A DNA stretch of 42,847 bases from assembly GCA_035697145.1 (NCBI GenBank), contig DASSDL010000038.1:1-42847 (forward strand). The letters are read 5' to 3'. This stretch comes from DASQUK01 sp035697145. GTDB lineage: Bacteria; Actinomycetota; Acidimicrobiia; Acidimicrobiales; VFJN01. Under the pieces are notes generated by a model that saw only the letters and a program-made list of their open reading frames with translations, did no database searches and had not been told where the DNA came from. Below, piece after piece: positions 17,842-25,760 of the stretch. Position 1 is the first letter of the stretch. The number at the start of each line of letters is the position of its first letter. The position numbers and the translations under genes were made by a program.

Positions 17842-18246
17842 TTATTCCCAACGGGCTGACTGACATGATGACTGACCTGTATGACACTCAGGCCCCACGC
17901 ACCCCCGGTGGACGGTCTTGGCGATCTGGCGCTTGAGGGCCCGCAGCGCTTCCTTGGGGCGCTTGGCTTCCGTCGAGCTTTCGCCGGTAGTAGCTGCGCC
18001 CGGGGTGTCGTTGCGTACCTGGGTCACCGCGGCGACGTGCAGCGCCCGGTTCAGCTACCGGTTGCCGCCAGGGTTGAGCCGGTGCCGTAGCTTGGGCCAG
18101 CTTGATGCGGCGATCGGGGCGGTGCCGGTGTAGCGGGCGAAGTGGCCGCTCGTCGGGACCCGGTCGATGTCGCCTGTGTGGCCCAAGATGATCGCGGCGC
18201 AGAGCGGGCCGATGCCATGGATGTCGGTCAGCGTCGTGCTCGAGGC
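17842..18246 (-). pseudogene. Decayed IS110 family transposase, C-terminal part
   Basis: Reading the minus strand from about 18243 gives STTLTDIHGIGPLCAAIILG, then HTGDIDRVPTSGHFARYTGT and APIAASSWPKLRHRLNPGGNR. This is the C-terminal helix-hairpin-helix (transposase_20) domain of IS110/IS116/IS902 transposases. A TAG at 18057-18055 replaces the Gln expected after GGNR. Homology continues as LNRALHVAAVTQVRNDTPG, shifts frame through GRSYYRRKL and returns as KRPKEALRALKRQIAKTVH before fading near 17885. The N-terminal RuvC-like DEDD catalytic domain is absent. It is an inactive remnant with a nonsense codon and two compensating frameshifts. Confidence 0.85.
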
Positions 18247-18311
18247 GAGGACGTTCGATTACGCAGCCGACGACTCAATCAGTGTGCGATCACGTCCCGA
18301 TCGATCCGGGC

Positions 18312-19277
18312 TTAGGATTCGAGGAGGTCATCGACACATGCCATCACGGAGCTGACGTCGCCCTCGAGCGTTCCACAAGTGATGAAATCGAGGGCTTCCT
18401 CATGGCTGAACCCAGGTCCGGTGTTCGTTGCTCTGCAGGGTGCGTCACCGCCGGACACGAGCGATACTTGAATACGGCCGAGGGTTGGGTCCTCGTAGAA
18501 GATCGGTCCTCCTGAATCACCGTTGCAGGTGCCGTTCTCGCCCTTCGCGATGTTCATCGACAGTCTCAGCACATCATTGACGGGGTTGTGCGCGTTGTAG
18601 GTGAGGCCGTCGGCGATGTACCGAATGAGGAACTTCGATGTGTTGGTTCCAGATGGGTCGGCCGGTCCGGTCTCCTGTCCGGGGATGGGGAACTTCTCAC
18701 CCGTCCCATAGCCGACAGCGGTGAACGACAGGTTCCGAGTCGGGTTGCTGACGCTGTTGATCACACGTGACAGGTACCCCGGATCGGGAGCCACTTGGAC
18801 GGGAGTGAGCGCGCCCCAGCGCTCCTGGATCGTCTGGCCGAGGGTGTTCTCGGCATCTGCGGAGAACACCACGAGCCCGTAATCGAACGTCTCAAAGGGT
18901 GCGTCCTTCGCGGGGAAGCTGACCGGAACTCCACCCCTGACGTAGTAGGTGGCGTCCGTCGTTGTCCCGTTGACTTGGTTGTTCTGATCGAACGACACGC
19001 CAACGGAATCAAGGGTTCCCGCTGCAATTTCGGCCGCCCACGCATCGGTGCAGTGTGCGGCGGTCAAGATCACGACTTTGTCCGCGTCTCTGTGGAGCAG
19101 ACTCCCGCTGCAGCTGACGCGAGCCAAGTTCTCGGCCTCGACGATTCCCCGCACGGACGCAACGTTCGGATACTCGTTGTTGACGTCTTCTCTGCCCCAG
19201 GTGATGGCGCCGGCGCTCGAAGCCATCCCGACAACCAGAGCGCCGACAGCGAACAGCCCTACGAGTTTCGTTCTCAT
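18312..19277 (-). CDS. Secreted trypsin-like serine protease
   Basis: Predicted 321 residues. The signal peptide is MRTKLVGLFAVGALVVGMAS and ends after SAGA (about 24), so the enzyme is exported. The chymotrypsin-fold triad is complete: H75 in LTAAHC, D132 in FDYGLVVF and S255 in GDSGGP. Cysteines at C57/C76 and around the active serine would form the usual disulfides. The mature N-terminus ITWGRED lacks a classical propeptide. The ATG at 19277 has GGGAAG upstream with a 6-base spacer. Codon use is more relaxed and the GC content visibly lower than in neighbouring genes, and the IS110 remnant is directly downstream; both suggest acquisition by transfer. Substrate is unknown. Confidence 0.88.
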   Translation of the reverse strand: MRTKLVGLFAVGALVVGMASSAGAITWGREDVNNEYPNVASVRGIVEAENLARVSCSGSLLHRDADKVVILTAAHCTDAWAAEIAAGTLDSVGVSFDQNNQVNGTTTDATYYVRGGVPVSFPAKDAPFETFDYGLVVFSADAENTLGQTIQERWGALTPVQVAPDPGYLSRVINSVSNPTRNLSFTAVGYGTGEKFPIPGQETGPADPSGTNTSKFLIRYIADGLTYNAHNPVNDVLRLSMNIAKGENGTCNGDSGGPIFYEDPTLGRIQVSLVSGGDAPCRATNTGPGFSHEEALDFITCGTLEGDVSSVMACVDDLLES

Positions 19278-19625
19278 GAAAGTCTTCCCAGCATGTCGAT
19301 GTGCTTCGGATTCTGGAATGGCTTTTGTGATGCCCGCACCATCGCCCCGTGCGTCCGCGCAACCGTACCCCATGGCACCTAACCCGATGAACGGGCGGCT
19401 CGGGTGCCTCGTTTCGATTCCGCCAACGGTCGCGATGACCACTCCCGCGCACGCGAAAGGCTGAGTCCCCCGCACTACTCGCCCCATCGTCCACCTCTGG
19501 CATCAGGAAGTCTCGACGCGGAGGGACGCCCTACTTCGAGGCGAGCATCCCACCGCAACGGCCGCGTTTCTGCGCTGGGACTACAGTGCCGGCAGGTCGG
19601 CTTGCGTCGAAGCAGAGGGGAAGCC
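19278..19625. other. 348-base intergenic region between divergent proteases
   Basis: No convincing gene is seen; the open frames here lack ribosome-binding sites and homology. For the plus-strand protease TACAGT (19582-19587) is a possible -10 element without a clear -35. Divergent promoters for both protease genes must lie here. Confidence 0.4.
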
Positions 19626-20459
19626 ATGCGTTCACATCTGGGGTCCAAGCAGGCGGCCACCGCAGCGGTGGCACTCCTCATGTCATTCGCCCTGGTCCAA
19701 CCGGCCGGTGCAATCCTCGACGGGACCGACGACACGGCGAACCAGTTCGAGAGCGTCGGCATGCTGCAGGCCCAGGTCGACGCCGACGAGTGGGTCGCGT
19801 TCTGCTCCGCCACCCTCGTCGCGCCCGACATCGTCCTCACCGCGGCGCACTGCACCGACTTCTTCACCGCGGCGGTCGGTGCGGACGGCTTCGGCCCCGA
19901 CGACCTTCGGGTGTCCTTCGACGTCGCGCCCGACGAGAGCTCGACGTACTACGTCGCCGACCACATCGTGGTCCACCCCGACTGGCTCACGGCGGGGCCA
20001 TGTCTGGGCAACTCGAAGCACCTGTGCCTGGCGTCACCGGCCGAGGACATCGCCCTCGTGTTCCTCCAGGAGACGGTCTCGGGCGTGACGCCGTCGCCGA
20101 TCGCCGGCCGCGGCTACCTCGACGAGCTCGACGTGACCAGCGAAACCTTCACCGTGGTCGGCTACGGCACTGACGACTTCATCATCGGCAATGCACTGTC
20201 GCCCAACCAGATCTCGGTCTTCGACGGCGTGCGCAGCTATCGCGACGTCACCGCCATCAACACGCACGACGCCTTCCCCGATCGGTTCCTCAAGGTGACC
20301 GCCGGCGTCTGCTTCGGCGACTCGGGCGGACCGATGTTCCACGAGGGCACGATCGTCGCCCTGAACACCTGGACATTTAGTCCCCGGTGCACCGGACCCA
20401 ACCTCGAGTACCGCACCGACTCGGCGATCGCACAGGCGTTCCTTGACGCCAACCTCTAG
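19626..20459 (+). CDS. Secreted trypsin-like serine protease
   Basis: Predicted 277 residues. The signal peptide covers about residues 1-29 and ends QPAGA, followed by ILDGTDDT. Triad residues are H75 in LTAAHC, D141 in AEDIALVF and S233 in GDSGGP. TVVGYGTD and a cysteine-rich NSKHLCLA loop match S1 proteases. GAGGGG precedes the ATG at 19626 by 5 bases. It is a paralogue of the divergent protease (same domain, similar spacing of motifs) but has a GC content closer to the rest of the window and is shorter by about 44 residues, mostly between the Asp and Ser motifs. Both are probably extracellular or periplasmic-side degradative enzymes. Confidence 0.9.
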   Translation: MRSHLGSKQAATAAVALLMSFALVQPAGAILDGTDDTANQFESVGMLQAQVDADEWVAFCSATLVAPDIVLTAAHCTDFFTAAVGADGFGPDDLRVSFDVAPDESSTYYVADHIVVHPDWLTAGPCLGNSKHLCLASPAEDIALVFLQETVSGVTPSPIAGRGYLDELDVTSETFTVVGYGTDDFIIGNALSPNQISVFDGVRSYRDVTAINTHDAFPDRFLKVTAGVCFGDSGGPMFHEGTIVALNTWTFSPRCTGPNLEYRTDSAIAQAFLDANL

Positions 20460-20469
20460 CTGCCAGTCC

Positions 20470-20484
20470 GTCGCGGGCCGCGAC
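20470..20484. terminator. Weak hairpin after protease gene
   Basis: GTCGC-GGGCC-GCGAC (20470-20484) forms a 5-bp stem followed by TCTAAA. It lies 11 bases after the protease stop and before the convergent reductase gene. The stem is short, so the assignment is tentative. Confidence 0.3.
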
Positions 20485-20505
20485 TCTAAACGTGTGACCC
20501 TCGAT

Positions 20506-21099
20506 TTACACGCGCACGTAGGCGAGGTGGACCGCGTTCTTCGACGGGCGAATGTCGCGTTGGCGGTACATCTGACGCGTGCCGGGTTTGAAGAGCGGCG
20601 TCCCCCCACCGAGCAGCATCGGCGCGAGGTGGATGCGCAGCTCGTCGACGAGACCCTGTTCGAGCGCCTGGCCGATGACGTCGCCGCCGCCCATGATCAC
20701 GACGTCACCATGCGTCGCGGCGGCCCGAGCCCGGTCGACCGCAGTGACCAGATCGGCGACGAAGGTGAAGCGCATCCCGAGCTCTCGTTCCAGGCGAACG
20801 TCCTGCGGCGGCGCGTGGGTGACGACGAAGAACGGCGGCGTCCCCGTCTGATCCGCGCCGTACCCCATGTCCTCGTTCCAACCCCCAGGGCCGTCGACGA
20901 TGTCGAACAGCCGCCGCCCCATGACCACGGCACCACTCTGAGCCGTGGCCCGTTCGAGGATCTCGGTGTCGACCGCGTCCTGTTCCGTCACCCACGTGTG
21001 GAGCTCAGGCGCGTCCCCGAGCCCGTGCTGTTCGTCGGCGCCGGGCCCGGTCACGTACCCGTCCAGCGACATGGTGATGTCGGCGATCACCCTCGGCAT
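20506..21099 (-). CDS. Dihydrofolate reductase family protein (RibD C-terminal domain)
   Basis: Predicted 197 residues, close to the single-domain RibD_C/DHFR-like proteins. The start MPRVIADITMSLDGYVTGPG and the segments SGAVVMGRRLFDIVDG, PPFFVVTHAPP and HGDVVIMGGGDVIGQALEQGLVDELRIHLAPMLLGGG are typical; the GGG loop binds NADPH in relatives. Stand-alone members reduce unknown pteridine-like or other substrates. The ATG at 21099 has AGGAG six bases upstream. It lies 190 bases downstream of DUF6285 on the same strand, so it may have its own promoter. There is no sign of an attached deaminase domain. Confidence 0.85.
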   Translation of the reverse strand: MPRVIADITMSLDGYVTGPGADEQHGLGDAPELHTWVTEQDAVDTEILERATAQSGAVVMGRRLFDIVDGPGGWNEDMGYGADQTGTPPFFVVTHAPPQDVRLERELGMRFTFVADLVTAVDRARAAATHGDVVIMGGGDVIGQALEQGLVDELRIHLAPMLLGGGTPLFKPGTRQMYRQRDIRPSKNAVHLAYVRV

Positions 21100-21289
21100 C
21101 GCGGTCTCCTCTCTCGGCCACGACGACGAAAGCGCGGCACGACCCGTCGAGCAAGGTTGACCTCAGCGTCGCGCGCCCAGATCTGCCTGATTGAGTCTGG
21201 GGCGTCGCTGCGAGGTGGTTCGTAGCGCACTGACAGGCAAGGCCGGCCCGTCGACCATGGCGGCGTCGCTCGGGGACGGGCGCACGTTC

Positions 21290-21640
21290 TCAGGCGTAGT
21301 CGGGGTTGGCGACGGCCAGCTTGTCGGCCACCGTCGCCCGGACCGCGGCCGCCACCTCGTCCCAACGGTCGTCGCAGGCACCCGACCGTATGGCGGCGGC
21401 CAGCTGGGCATCCGAGCCGAACCCGAGCGTCGCCAGGCGTTCGGCGTGCTCCGCTGCCATCCGGTCCGCCGAGGCGAGCTCGCGCTCGACGATGGCGAGT
21501 GCCCGGGCCGCCACCCGAGCGTGGAAGCGCACCCGCCCCTCCGTGGCATCCGCAACATCGCCCTCGAGGAACTCGCGCACGGCCTCCAGCAGCTCGACGG
21601 CGCTCGGCGCGTCGTGCGGCGGGTTGGCGGCTCCGCTCAT
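21290..21640 (-). CDS. DUF6285 domain protein
   Basis: Predicted 116 residues. The pattern PSAVELLEAVREFLEGDVADATEGRVRFHARVAARALAIVERELA is the DUF6285 signature, an all-helical small protein usually found next to phosphotransferase-family (APH) and acyl-CoA dehydrogenase genes in Actinobacteria and Proteobacteria. Here the APH gene lies 112 bases upstream on the same strand, which supports the call. The ATG at 21640 has GCGGAAG 4 bases upstream. Function is unknown; a role with the kinase-like partner in acyl or steroid metabolism is inference from gene neighbourhoods. Confidence 0.8.
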   Translation of the reverse strand: MSGAANPPHDAPSAVELLEAVREFLEGDVADATEGRVRFHARVAARALAIVERELASADRMAAEHAERLATLGFGSDAQLAAAIRSGACDDRWDEVAAAVRATVADKLAVANPDYA

Positions 21641-21752
21641 TGCTTCCGCTCTTGCAGCTGCGCAGCGGGCCGCTCGGGCTGTCGACGCGTTGTCTCCCGC
21701 TCCCACGGCCGCTCGGGCGAGACTCGCTCTCTCGCCCTTTCGGGACGCTCGC

Positions 21753-22724
21753 TCACGGCAGCAAGAGGAGCAGGTCGTGCTCCACCTCGCACACCCGCCG
21801 GCCGATGGCGGCCAGTTCCACCGAGCGGACGGTGCCCGACAGGTGGGTCGCCGCCTGGAGCATGCACATCACCCCCCACTTGAGCGTGCCCATCGCCTCC
21901 CACCAGGCGAGGGCGTCGCGGTCCAGGGCGCCGGTCGAGCCCGACGCCGCCTCGTAGGCCGCCACCAGCTCGTCGACGCCCCCGAACCCGCCGACCCGCG
22001 GCGCTGCCCCGAACCGCCACGCCCGCACGCACAGCCAGCCCAGGTCTTCGAGAGGATCGCCGAGGTGCGCCAGCTCCCAGTCGAGCACCGCCCGCAGCCC
22101 GTCGGGCCCCACCACCAGGTTGCCGTTGCGGAAGTCGCCGTGGACCACGGTGTCGGCCCTGCTGGGCGGCCGGTTGCGCTCGAGCCAGCGGAAGCCCATC
22201 TCGAAGGCGGGGTGGGGCTCGCTCATGGCGTCGAGCAGCTCGCGGAAGCGCTCGAACTGGTCGGTGGGGTCGAGGCCGGGCACGCTCTCGGGATCGATGG
22301 TGTGCACCGCGGCGAGCGCTCTGCCGCACTGCGCCGTGAGCAGGGGCCGCGCCGGCGCGAGCTCCTCGTCGCGCAGGATCCGCCGGGGGATGGTCTCGCC
22401 CTCGATCCGCTCCACCACCGTCCATGACCGCCCGAGGGGCCCGGCGTCGAGGGCGTCGCCGTCCGCCTCGCCGCCGGACAGGACGACGGCGGGCACCGGC
22501 ACACCCGCCGCCCGGGCCGCCCGCAACAGCTCCACCTCGGTAGCCATCGCCGCGCTCGTCACACCCCCCGGTCGTGCCCGCTGGAGGATGAGCGGGCGGC
22601 CATCGGCGTCGAACGCCCAGGTCTCGCGGGACGCCCCGCCCGACAGCCGGCGCAGCCCCCGCACCTCGTGCGCGCCGAGGGCGGCCGCCAGCGCGTCGGC
22701 CCAGGCCGGGACGGTGGCCGTCAC
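21753..22724 (-). CDS. Phosphotransferase family protein (APH fold)
   Basis: Predicted 323 residues. The kinase-like fold shows a glycine-rich N-lobe (LSGGASRETWAFDADGRPLILQR, with no typical VAIK lysine), the catalytic loop VVHGDFRNGNLVV with the Asp and Asn, and the metal motif VLDWELAHLGDPLEDLGW. These features place it with the acyl-CoA-dehydrogenase-associated APH family rather than antibiotic-modifying enzymes. The start is the GTG at 22724, only 13 bases after the upstream stop, so it is the second or third gene of an operon. The substrate is unknown. The downstream DUF6285 gene is a frequent partner. Confidence 0.88.
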   Translation of the reverse strand: MTATVPAWADALAAALGAHEVRGLRRLSGGASRETWAFDADGRPLILQRARPGGVTSAAMATEVELLRAARAAGVPVPAVVLSGGEADGDALDAGPLGRSWTVVERIEGETIPRRILRDEELAPARPLLTAQCGRALAAVHTIDPESVPGLDPTDQFERFRELLDAMSEPHPAFEMGFRWLERNRPPSRADTVVHGDFRNGNLVVGPDGLRAVLDWELAHLGDPLEDLGWLCVRAWRFGAAPRVGGFGGVDELVAAYEAASGSTGALDRDALAWWEAMGTLKWGVMCMLQAATHLSGTVRSVELAAIGRRVCEVEHDLLLLLP

Positions 22725-22737
22725 GATCCGCCGGGCA

Positions 22738-23742
22738 TCATTCGATCGGCACCAGGGCCCGGCCCTCGTCGTCGAGCTGGTGCAGGTACTCGCTTATCCC
22801 GTAGCCGGTGCGCCCCTCGTAGGTCCACCGCGCCAGTCCCTCGTTCACGACCGTGTAGCGATCGCCGGTCTTGTGGGGCACGCCGTAGACGCGCAGGACG
22901 TCACCCCGCAGCTCGTGGACCCGGTCGCGCTTGTCGGTGGCGCGCACGTGGCTCACGCGATGGGTGACCCCGTCGTCCGCCAGCTCGCTGGTGACGTGCC
23001 AGTCACGGATCGACGTCGCCTCGCCGTCCCTCCAGACCCATCCCCGGTGGAGGTCGCCGGCAGCGGTCCCGATGCGGATGCCGCCGAAGTGCACGTCGTC
23101 CCCGACGTTCACGGAGAACCAACGCCACATCTGCGGCCCACCCCAGCGGCGGGGCCCCCACGACTTGTCGCGGTTGCCCCGGGCCGACCCCGGGTCGAGC
23201 TGCCAGGCGTCGCCGTCGCAGGTGATCCTCCCCGACCAGGCGCCGGCCTGCTCCAGGTGGCCCTTACCCACCGTGGCCGCTGTGGAGACGGCGCTGTCGG
23301 CGGACCTGCCGGCCCGGCCCTGGCCGTCCGTGCCGATAGCCGGTGTGAGGGCCTCGAAGGTCACGTCCAGCGTCACCCGGCCCGGCCGTCCGGCCTCGGT
23401 CGTGGGCGTCGACCCCAGCTCCAGCACCTGGACGTCGGCGTCGGCCGTGAGCCGCCACGTCCGCATCGGCTCGACCCGTTGGTAGCGGACGCCCGTCACG
23501 TCGAGGTCGTCGTCGGTCATCACCTGCTGCTCGCGCACACCGCGGACGTTGGCGATGCGGTTGCCGGGCAACCACACGGAGAGCCCGACGTCCATCGTGC
23601 CCTCGTTGGGCCGCACGCCGATGCGAGTGAAGAGGCCGGCGTCGGCCGCCGGGTCGTAGGCGTTGAAGTAGTACGACTCGCTCCACGCCGAGTCGCCCTC
23701 GACCTCGTGAGCGAAGTCGTGGCTGGCGTCCAGGATCGGCAC
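22738..23742 (-). CDS. Lipocalin-like (AttH/CrtC-type, DUF7064/7065-like) protein
   Basis: Predicted 334 residues, all-beta in character with no signal peptide. Segments AWSESYYFNAYDPAADAGLFTRIG, SWGPRRWGGPQMWRWFSVNVGDDVHFGGIRIG and EYLHQLDDEGRALVPIE recall proteins now labelled DUF7064/DUF7065. These relate to the AttH/CrtC two-lipocalin fold, which includes carotenoid and terpenoid hydratases. The start is the GTG at 23742 with GGGGAGGGGG just upstream. It is followed by the APH-type gene after 13 bases and preceded by the lactonase gene by 63 bases. A role in lipid or terpenoid catabolism is likely from context but not shown. Confidence 0.65.
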   Translation of the reverse strand: MPILDASHDFAHEVEGDSAWSESYYFNAYDPAADAGLFTRIGVRPNEGTMDVGLSVWLPGNRIANVRGVREQQVMTDDDLDVTGVRYQRVEPMRTWRLTADADVQVLELGSTPTTEAGRPGRVTLDVTFEALTPAIGTDGQGRAGRSADSAVSTAATVGKGHLEQAGAWSGRITCDGDAWQLDPGSARGNRDKSWGPRRWGGPQMWRWFSVNVGDDVHFGGIRIGTAAGDLHRGWVWRDGEATSIRDWHVTSELADDGVTHRVSHVRATDKRDRVHELRGDVLRVYGVPHKTGDRYTVVNEGLARWTYEGRTGYGISEYLHQLDDEGRALVPIE

Positions 23743-23805
23743 GGCGCCCCCTCCCCGTCGCGGCTTGTCGGTGTCCGGTACCTGTCTAGCGTCGGCGTCG
23801 CGCGG

Positions 23806-24759
23806 TCAGGCCGCGAACGGCAGGCGACCACCCGGGCGGGGCCAGTCGAAGGCGACGAGCTGGCCGGTGCCCGAGAGCGTGGCGAAGGCGGTGCGACCCT
23901 TGGGGGCGAAGCAGATGTTGGTGGTGAGCGGGTCGGGCAGCGGCGTGTACTCCGCCTCGTCGCCGTCGGGCGAGAAGGCAGTGATGCCGGGGCTGCCCCC
24001 GAGCGTCGCCACGCAGATCCAGCCCTCGCCGTCGACGGCCAGCGAGTCGAAGAAGGTGCCCCCGCCGGGGTCGGCGACCAGTTCGGCACCGCGCGGACCC
24101 AGCGGGTCGGAGCCGCTCACGACGCCGGGACCGGTGACGTCCCAGCCCCAGAGGTGCCCCGTGTAGGTCTCGGCGACGTACAGGCGGTCGCCCGCCGGCG
24201 ACAGCCCGATGCCGTTGGGGGCGTCGACGGGGAACACGGCCACGCACGCCTGGCTGCCATCGGGCCGGGAGTAGTGGATGCCGGTGCGGTCGCTGGTGCG
24301 CTCCTCCCGGACGCCGTGGTCGGTGAACCAGATGCCTCCGTCGGCGTCGAAAACCAGGTCGTTGGGGGCCCGGACCGGGTACCCACCGCACTCGGTCAGG
24401 ACCGTGGTGACCTCGCCGGTGGCGAGGTCGACCCGTTGGAGCGATCCGTGGCCGGGCCAGGTCGCCGGGGGCGGCGCCCCGGGGAAGGTGAGACCGAAGC
24501 GCTCCTGCCAGTCGAAGCAGCCGCCGTTGTTGCAGACGTAGACGGCGCCGTCCGGACCCACTGCGGCGCCGTTGGGACCGCCGTCGCAGTCCGCCACGAC
24601 CTCGACGGCACCGTCGGGCTGGACCCGAGTGAGCGTCCCTCGAGCGATCTCGACGACGAGCACCGACCCGTCGTCCATGGCGATCGGGCCCTCCGGGAAG
24701 CGGAGCCCAGTGGCGACGACACGCAGGTTGGACGGCTCGACGGTGCGGGTCTTGTGCAT
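23806..24759 (-). CDS. SMP-30/gluconolactonase/LRE family protein
   Basis: Predicted 317 residues forming a six-bladed propeller. The metal-ligand motifs of SMP-30 lactonases are visible: the Glu of RFPEGPIA near the N-terminus, the Asn of RAPNDLVFDADGGIWFTDHG, the Asn of DAPNGIGLSPAGDRLYVAE, and the Asp of DSLAVDGEGWICVATLG. It should open a lactone with a divalent metal. The ATG at 24759 starts just before the first blade but has no good ribosome-binding site. A further ATG at 24840 would add 27 residues containing a CPQC pair of unclear meaning. It heads the minus-strand run that continues into the lipocalin-like and APH genes. Confidence 0.85.
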   Translation of the reverse strand: MHKTRTVEPSNLRVVATGLRFPEGPIAMDDGSVLVVEIARGTLTRVQPDGAVEVVADCDGGPNGAAVGPDGAVYVCNNGGCFDWQERFGLTFPGAPPPATWPGHGSLQRVDLATGEVTTVLTECGGYPVRAPNDLVFDADGGIWFTDHGVREERTSDRTGIHYSRPDGSQACVAVFPVDAPNGIGLSPAGDRLYVAETYTGHLWGWDVTGPGVVSGSDPLGPRGAELVADPGGGTFFDSLAVDGEGWICVATLGGSPGITAFSPDGDEAEYTPLPDPLTTNICFAPKGRTAFATLSGTGQLVAFDWPRPGGRLPFAA

Positions 24760-24893
24760 GGCGGCGCAGTCTGCCAGCGTTCGGACGGCGGTGCCCGGCT
24801 CCCAGCACTGGGGACAGACCTCCGCCGGAGGACGACCCATCGTCGGGGTGCGGCGAGGGGCGATCGGACACCGGGCACGCCGCCGGAGGGACC

Positions 24894-25472
24894 GTGCGAA
24901 CGACCGTGCGACGCCAAGTGGTTGCCAGCGCCCTGGGAGTAGCGCTCCTGCTCTCCGCGTGTGGCGGCGACGATGACGCCACCGACACCGGCGGGGACGC
25001 GGCTGGCGGCACCACGACCACGGCGGCGACGGGTGCCACGACCACGCTGGCGGCCGGTGCCACGACCACGACGACCGCTGCTCCGGGCGACGACGATGCG
25101 GTTCCGGACCCGTGCACGCTGATCGGGGCGCCCGAGCTGGCGATGATGCTGGGTGGCGACCCCGGCGCCGGCACCACGTCGGCGTACGACCCCGAGCAGC
25201 GCAGGATCTGCAGCTACGCCACGGGCGTGATCCTCGCCGTCGAGCTCGCCGACCACTACGACACGGCGATCGACATCATCCGAGACGAGACGGGCGAGGA
25301 TTCGGTCCACAAGGTGTCCGGCGTCGGGAACGCGGCGGTGTGGCAGGACGTCGGCGACGGGGTGGGCCAGTTCATCGCCCAGGGTGATGACTACTTCGTC
25401 GGTGTCACGCTCCCGGCCGGCGGCCAGGACGTCGCTCAGGTCGTGGCAGAGGCGATGCTTGCAGCGCTGTAG
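24894..25472 (+). CDS. Lipoprotein with Thr-rich linker, DUF3558-like
   Basis: Predicted 192 residues. The signal peptide ends at lipobox LLSAC (Cys23 or so), followed by GGDDD, then a linker of Thr/Ala/Gly repeats (about 38-65) that resembles an O-glycosylated tether. The C-terminal 120 residues, PDPCTLIGAPELAMMLGGDPG, RRICSYATGVILAVELAD, and GVGNAAVWQDVGDGVGQFIAQGDDYFVGVTL, resemble the DUF3558 type of actinobacterial envelope lipoproteins, including the paired cysteines (PCTL, ICSY) that form a disulfide in relatives. Start is the GTG at 24894, three bases after GGAGGG; a GTG at 24906 is an alternative. Function unknown. Confidence 0.75.
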   Translation: MRTTVRRQVVASALGVALLLSACGGDDDATDTGGDAAGGTTTTAATGATTTLAAGATTTTTAAPGDDDAVPDPCTLIGAPELAMMLGGDPGAGTTSAYDPEQRRICSYATGVILAVELADHYDTAIDIIRDETGEDSVHKVSGVGNAAVWQDVGDGVGQFIAQGDDYFVGVTLPAGGQDVAQVVAEAMLAAL

Positions 25473-25534
25473 CCAGCGCTCAGCGGGTAGGAAGGACGAC
25501 ATCGGTGAGGTTGCCATACGCCCCGCCCTCTGCC

Positions 25535-25747
25535 ATGAACCGGATCACCGTCGAATCCCGCACCGTTGCCGCCGCCGGCTACGACGACCCTTCGTCGACC
25601 ATGGAGCTCGAGTTCGTCGAGGGCGGTGTCTACCGGTACTTCGTCGTGCCACGCTCGGTCTTCGATGCCCTCCTCACAGCCGACTCCATCGGAAGGTTCT
25701 TCCACGAGCACGTCCACGGCGTCTACCCGTTCGAGCGCATCGGCTGA
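25535..25747 (+). CDS. KTSC domain protein
   Basis: Predicted 70 residues. The whole chain fits the KTSC domain: NRITVESRTVAAAGYDD at the N-terminus, MELEFVEGGVYRYFVVPRSVFDALL in the middle and GRFFHEHVHGVYPFERIG at the end. The domain is often joined to lysyl-tRNA synthetase or RNA/DNA-binding proteins and may bind nucleic acid, but no mechanism is established. The ATG at 25535 begins at the domain edge and has no strong ribosome-binding site. The kinase gene follows after 13 bases, probably in the same transcript. Confidence 0.85.
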   Translation: MNRITVESRTVAAAGYDDPSSTMELEFVEGGVYRYFVVPRSVFDALLTADSIGRFFHEHVHGVYPFERIG

Positions 25748-25760
25748 CGCGTCGCACGTC

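Noticed and set aside
25018..25085. Short repeated ACCACG units as a tandem repeat locus
   Set aside because: They encode the Thr/Ala-rich lipoprotein linker and are explained by coding of a low-complexity tether.
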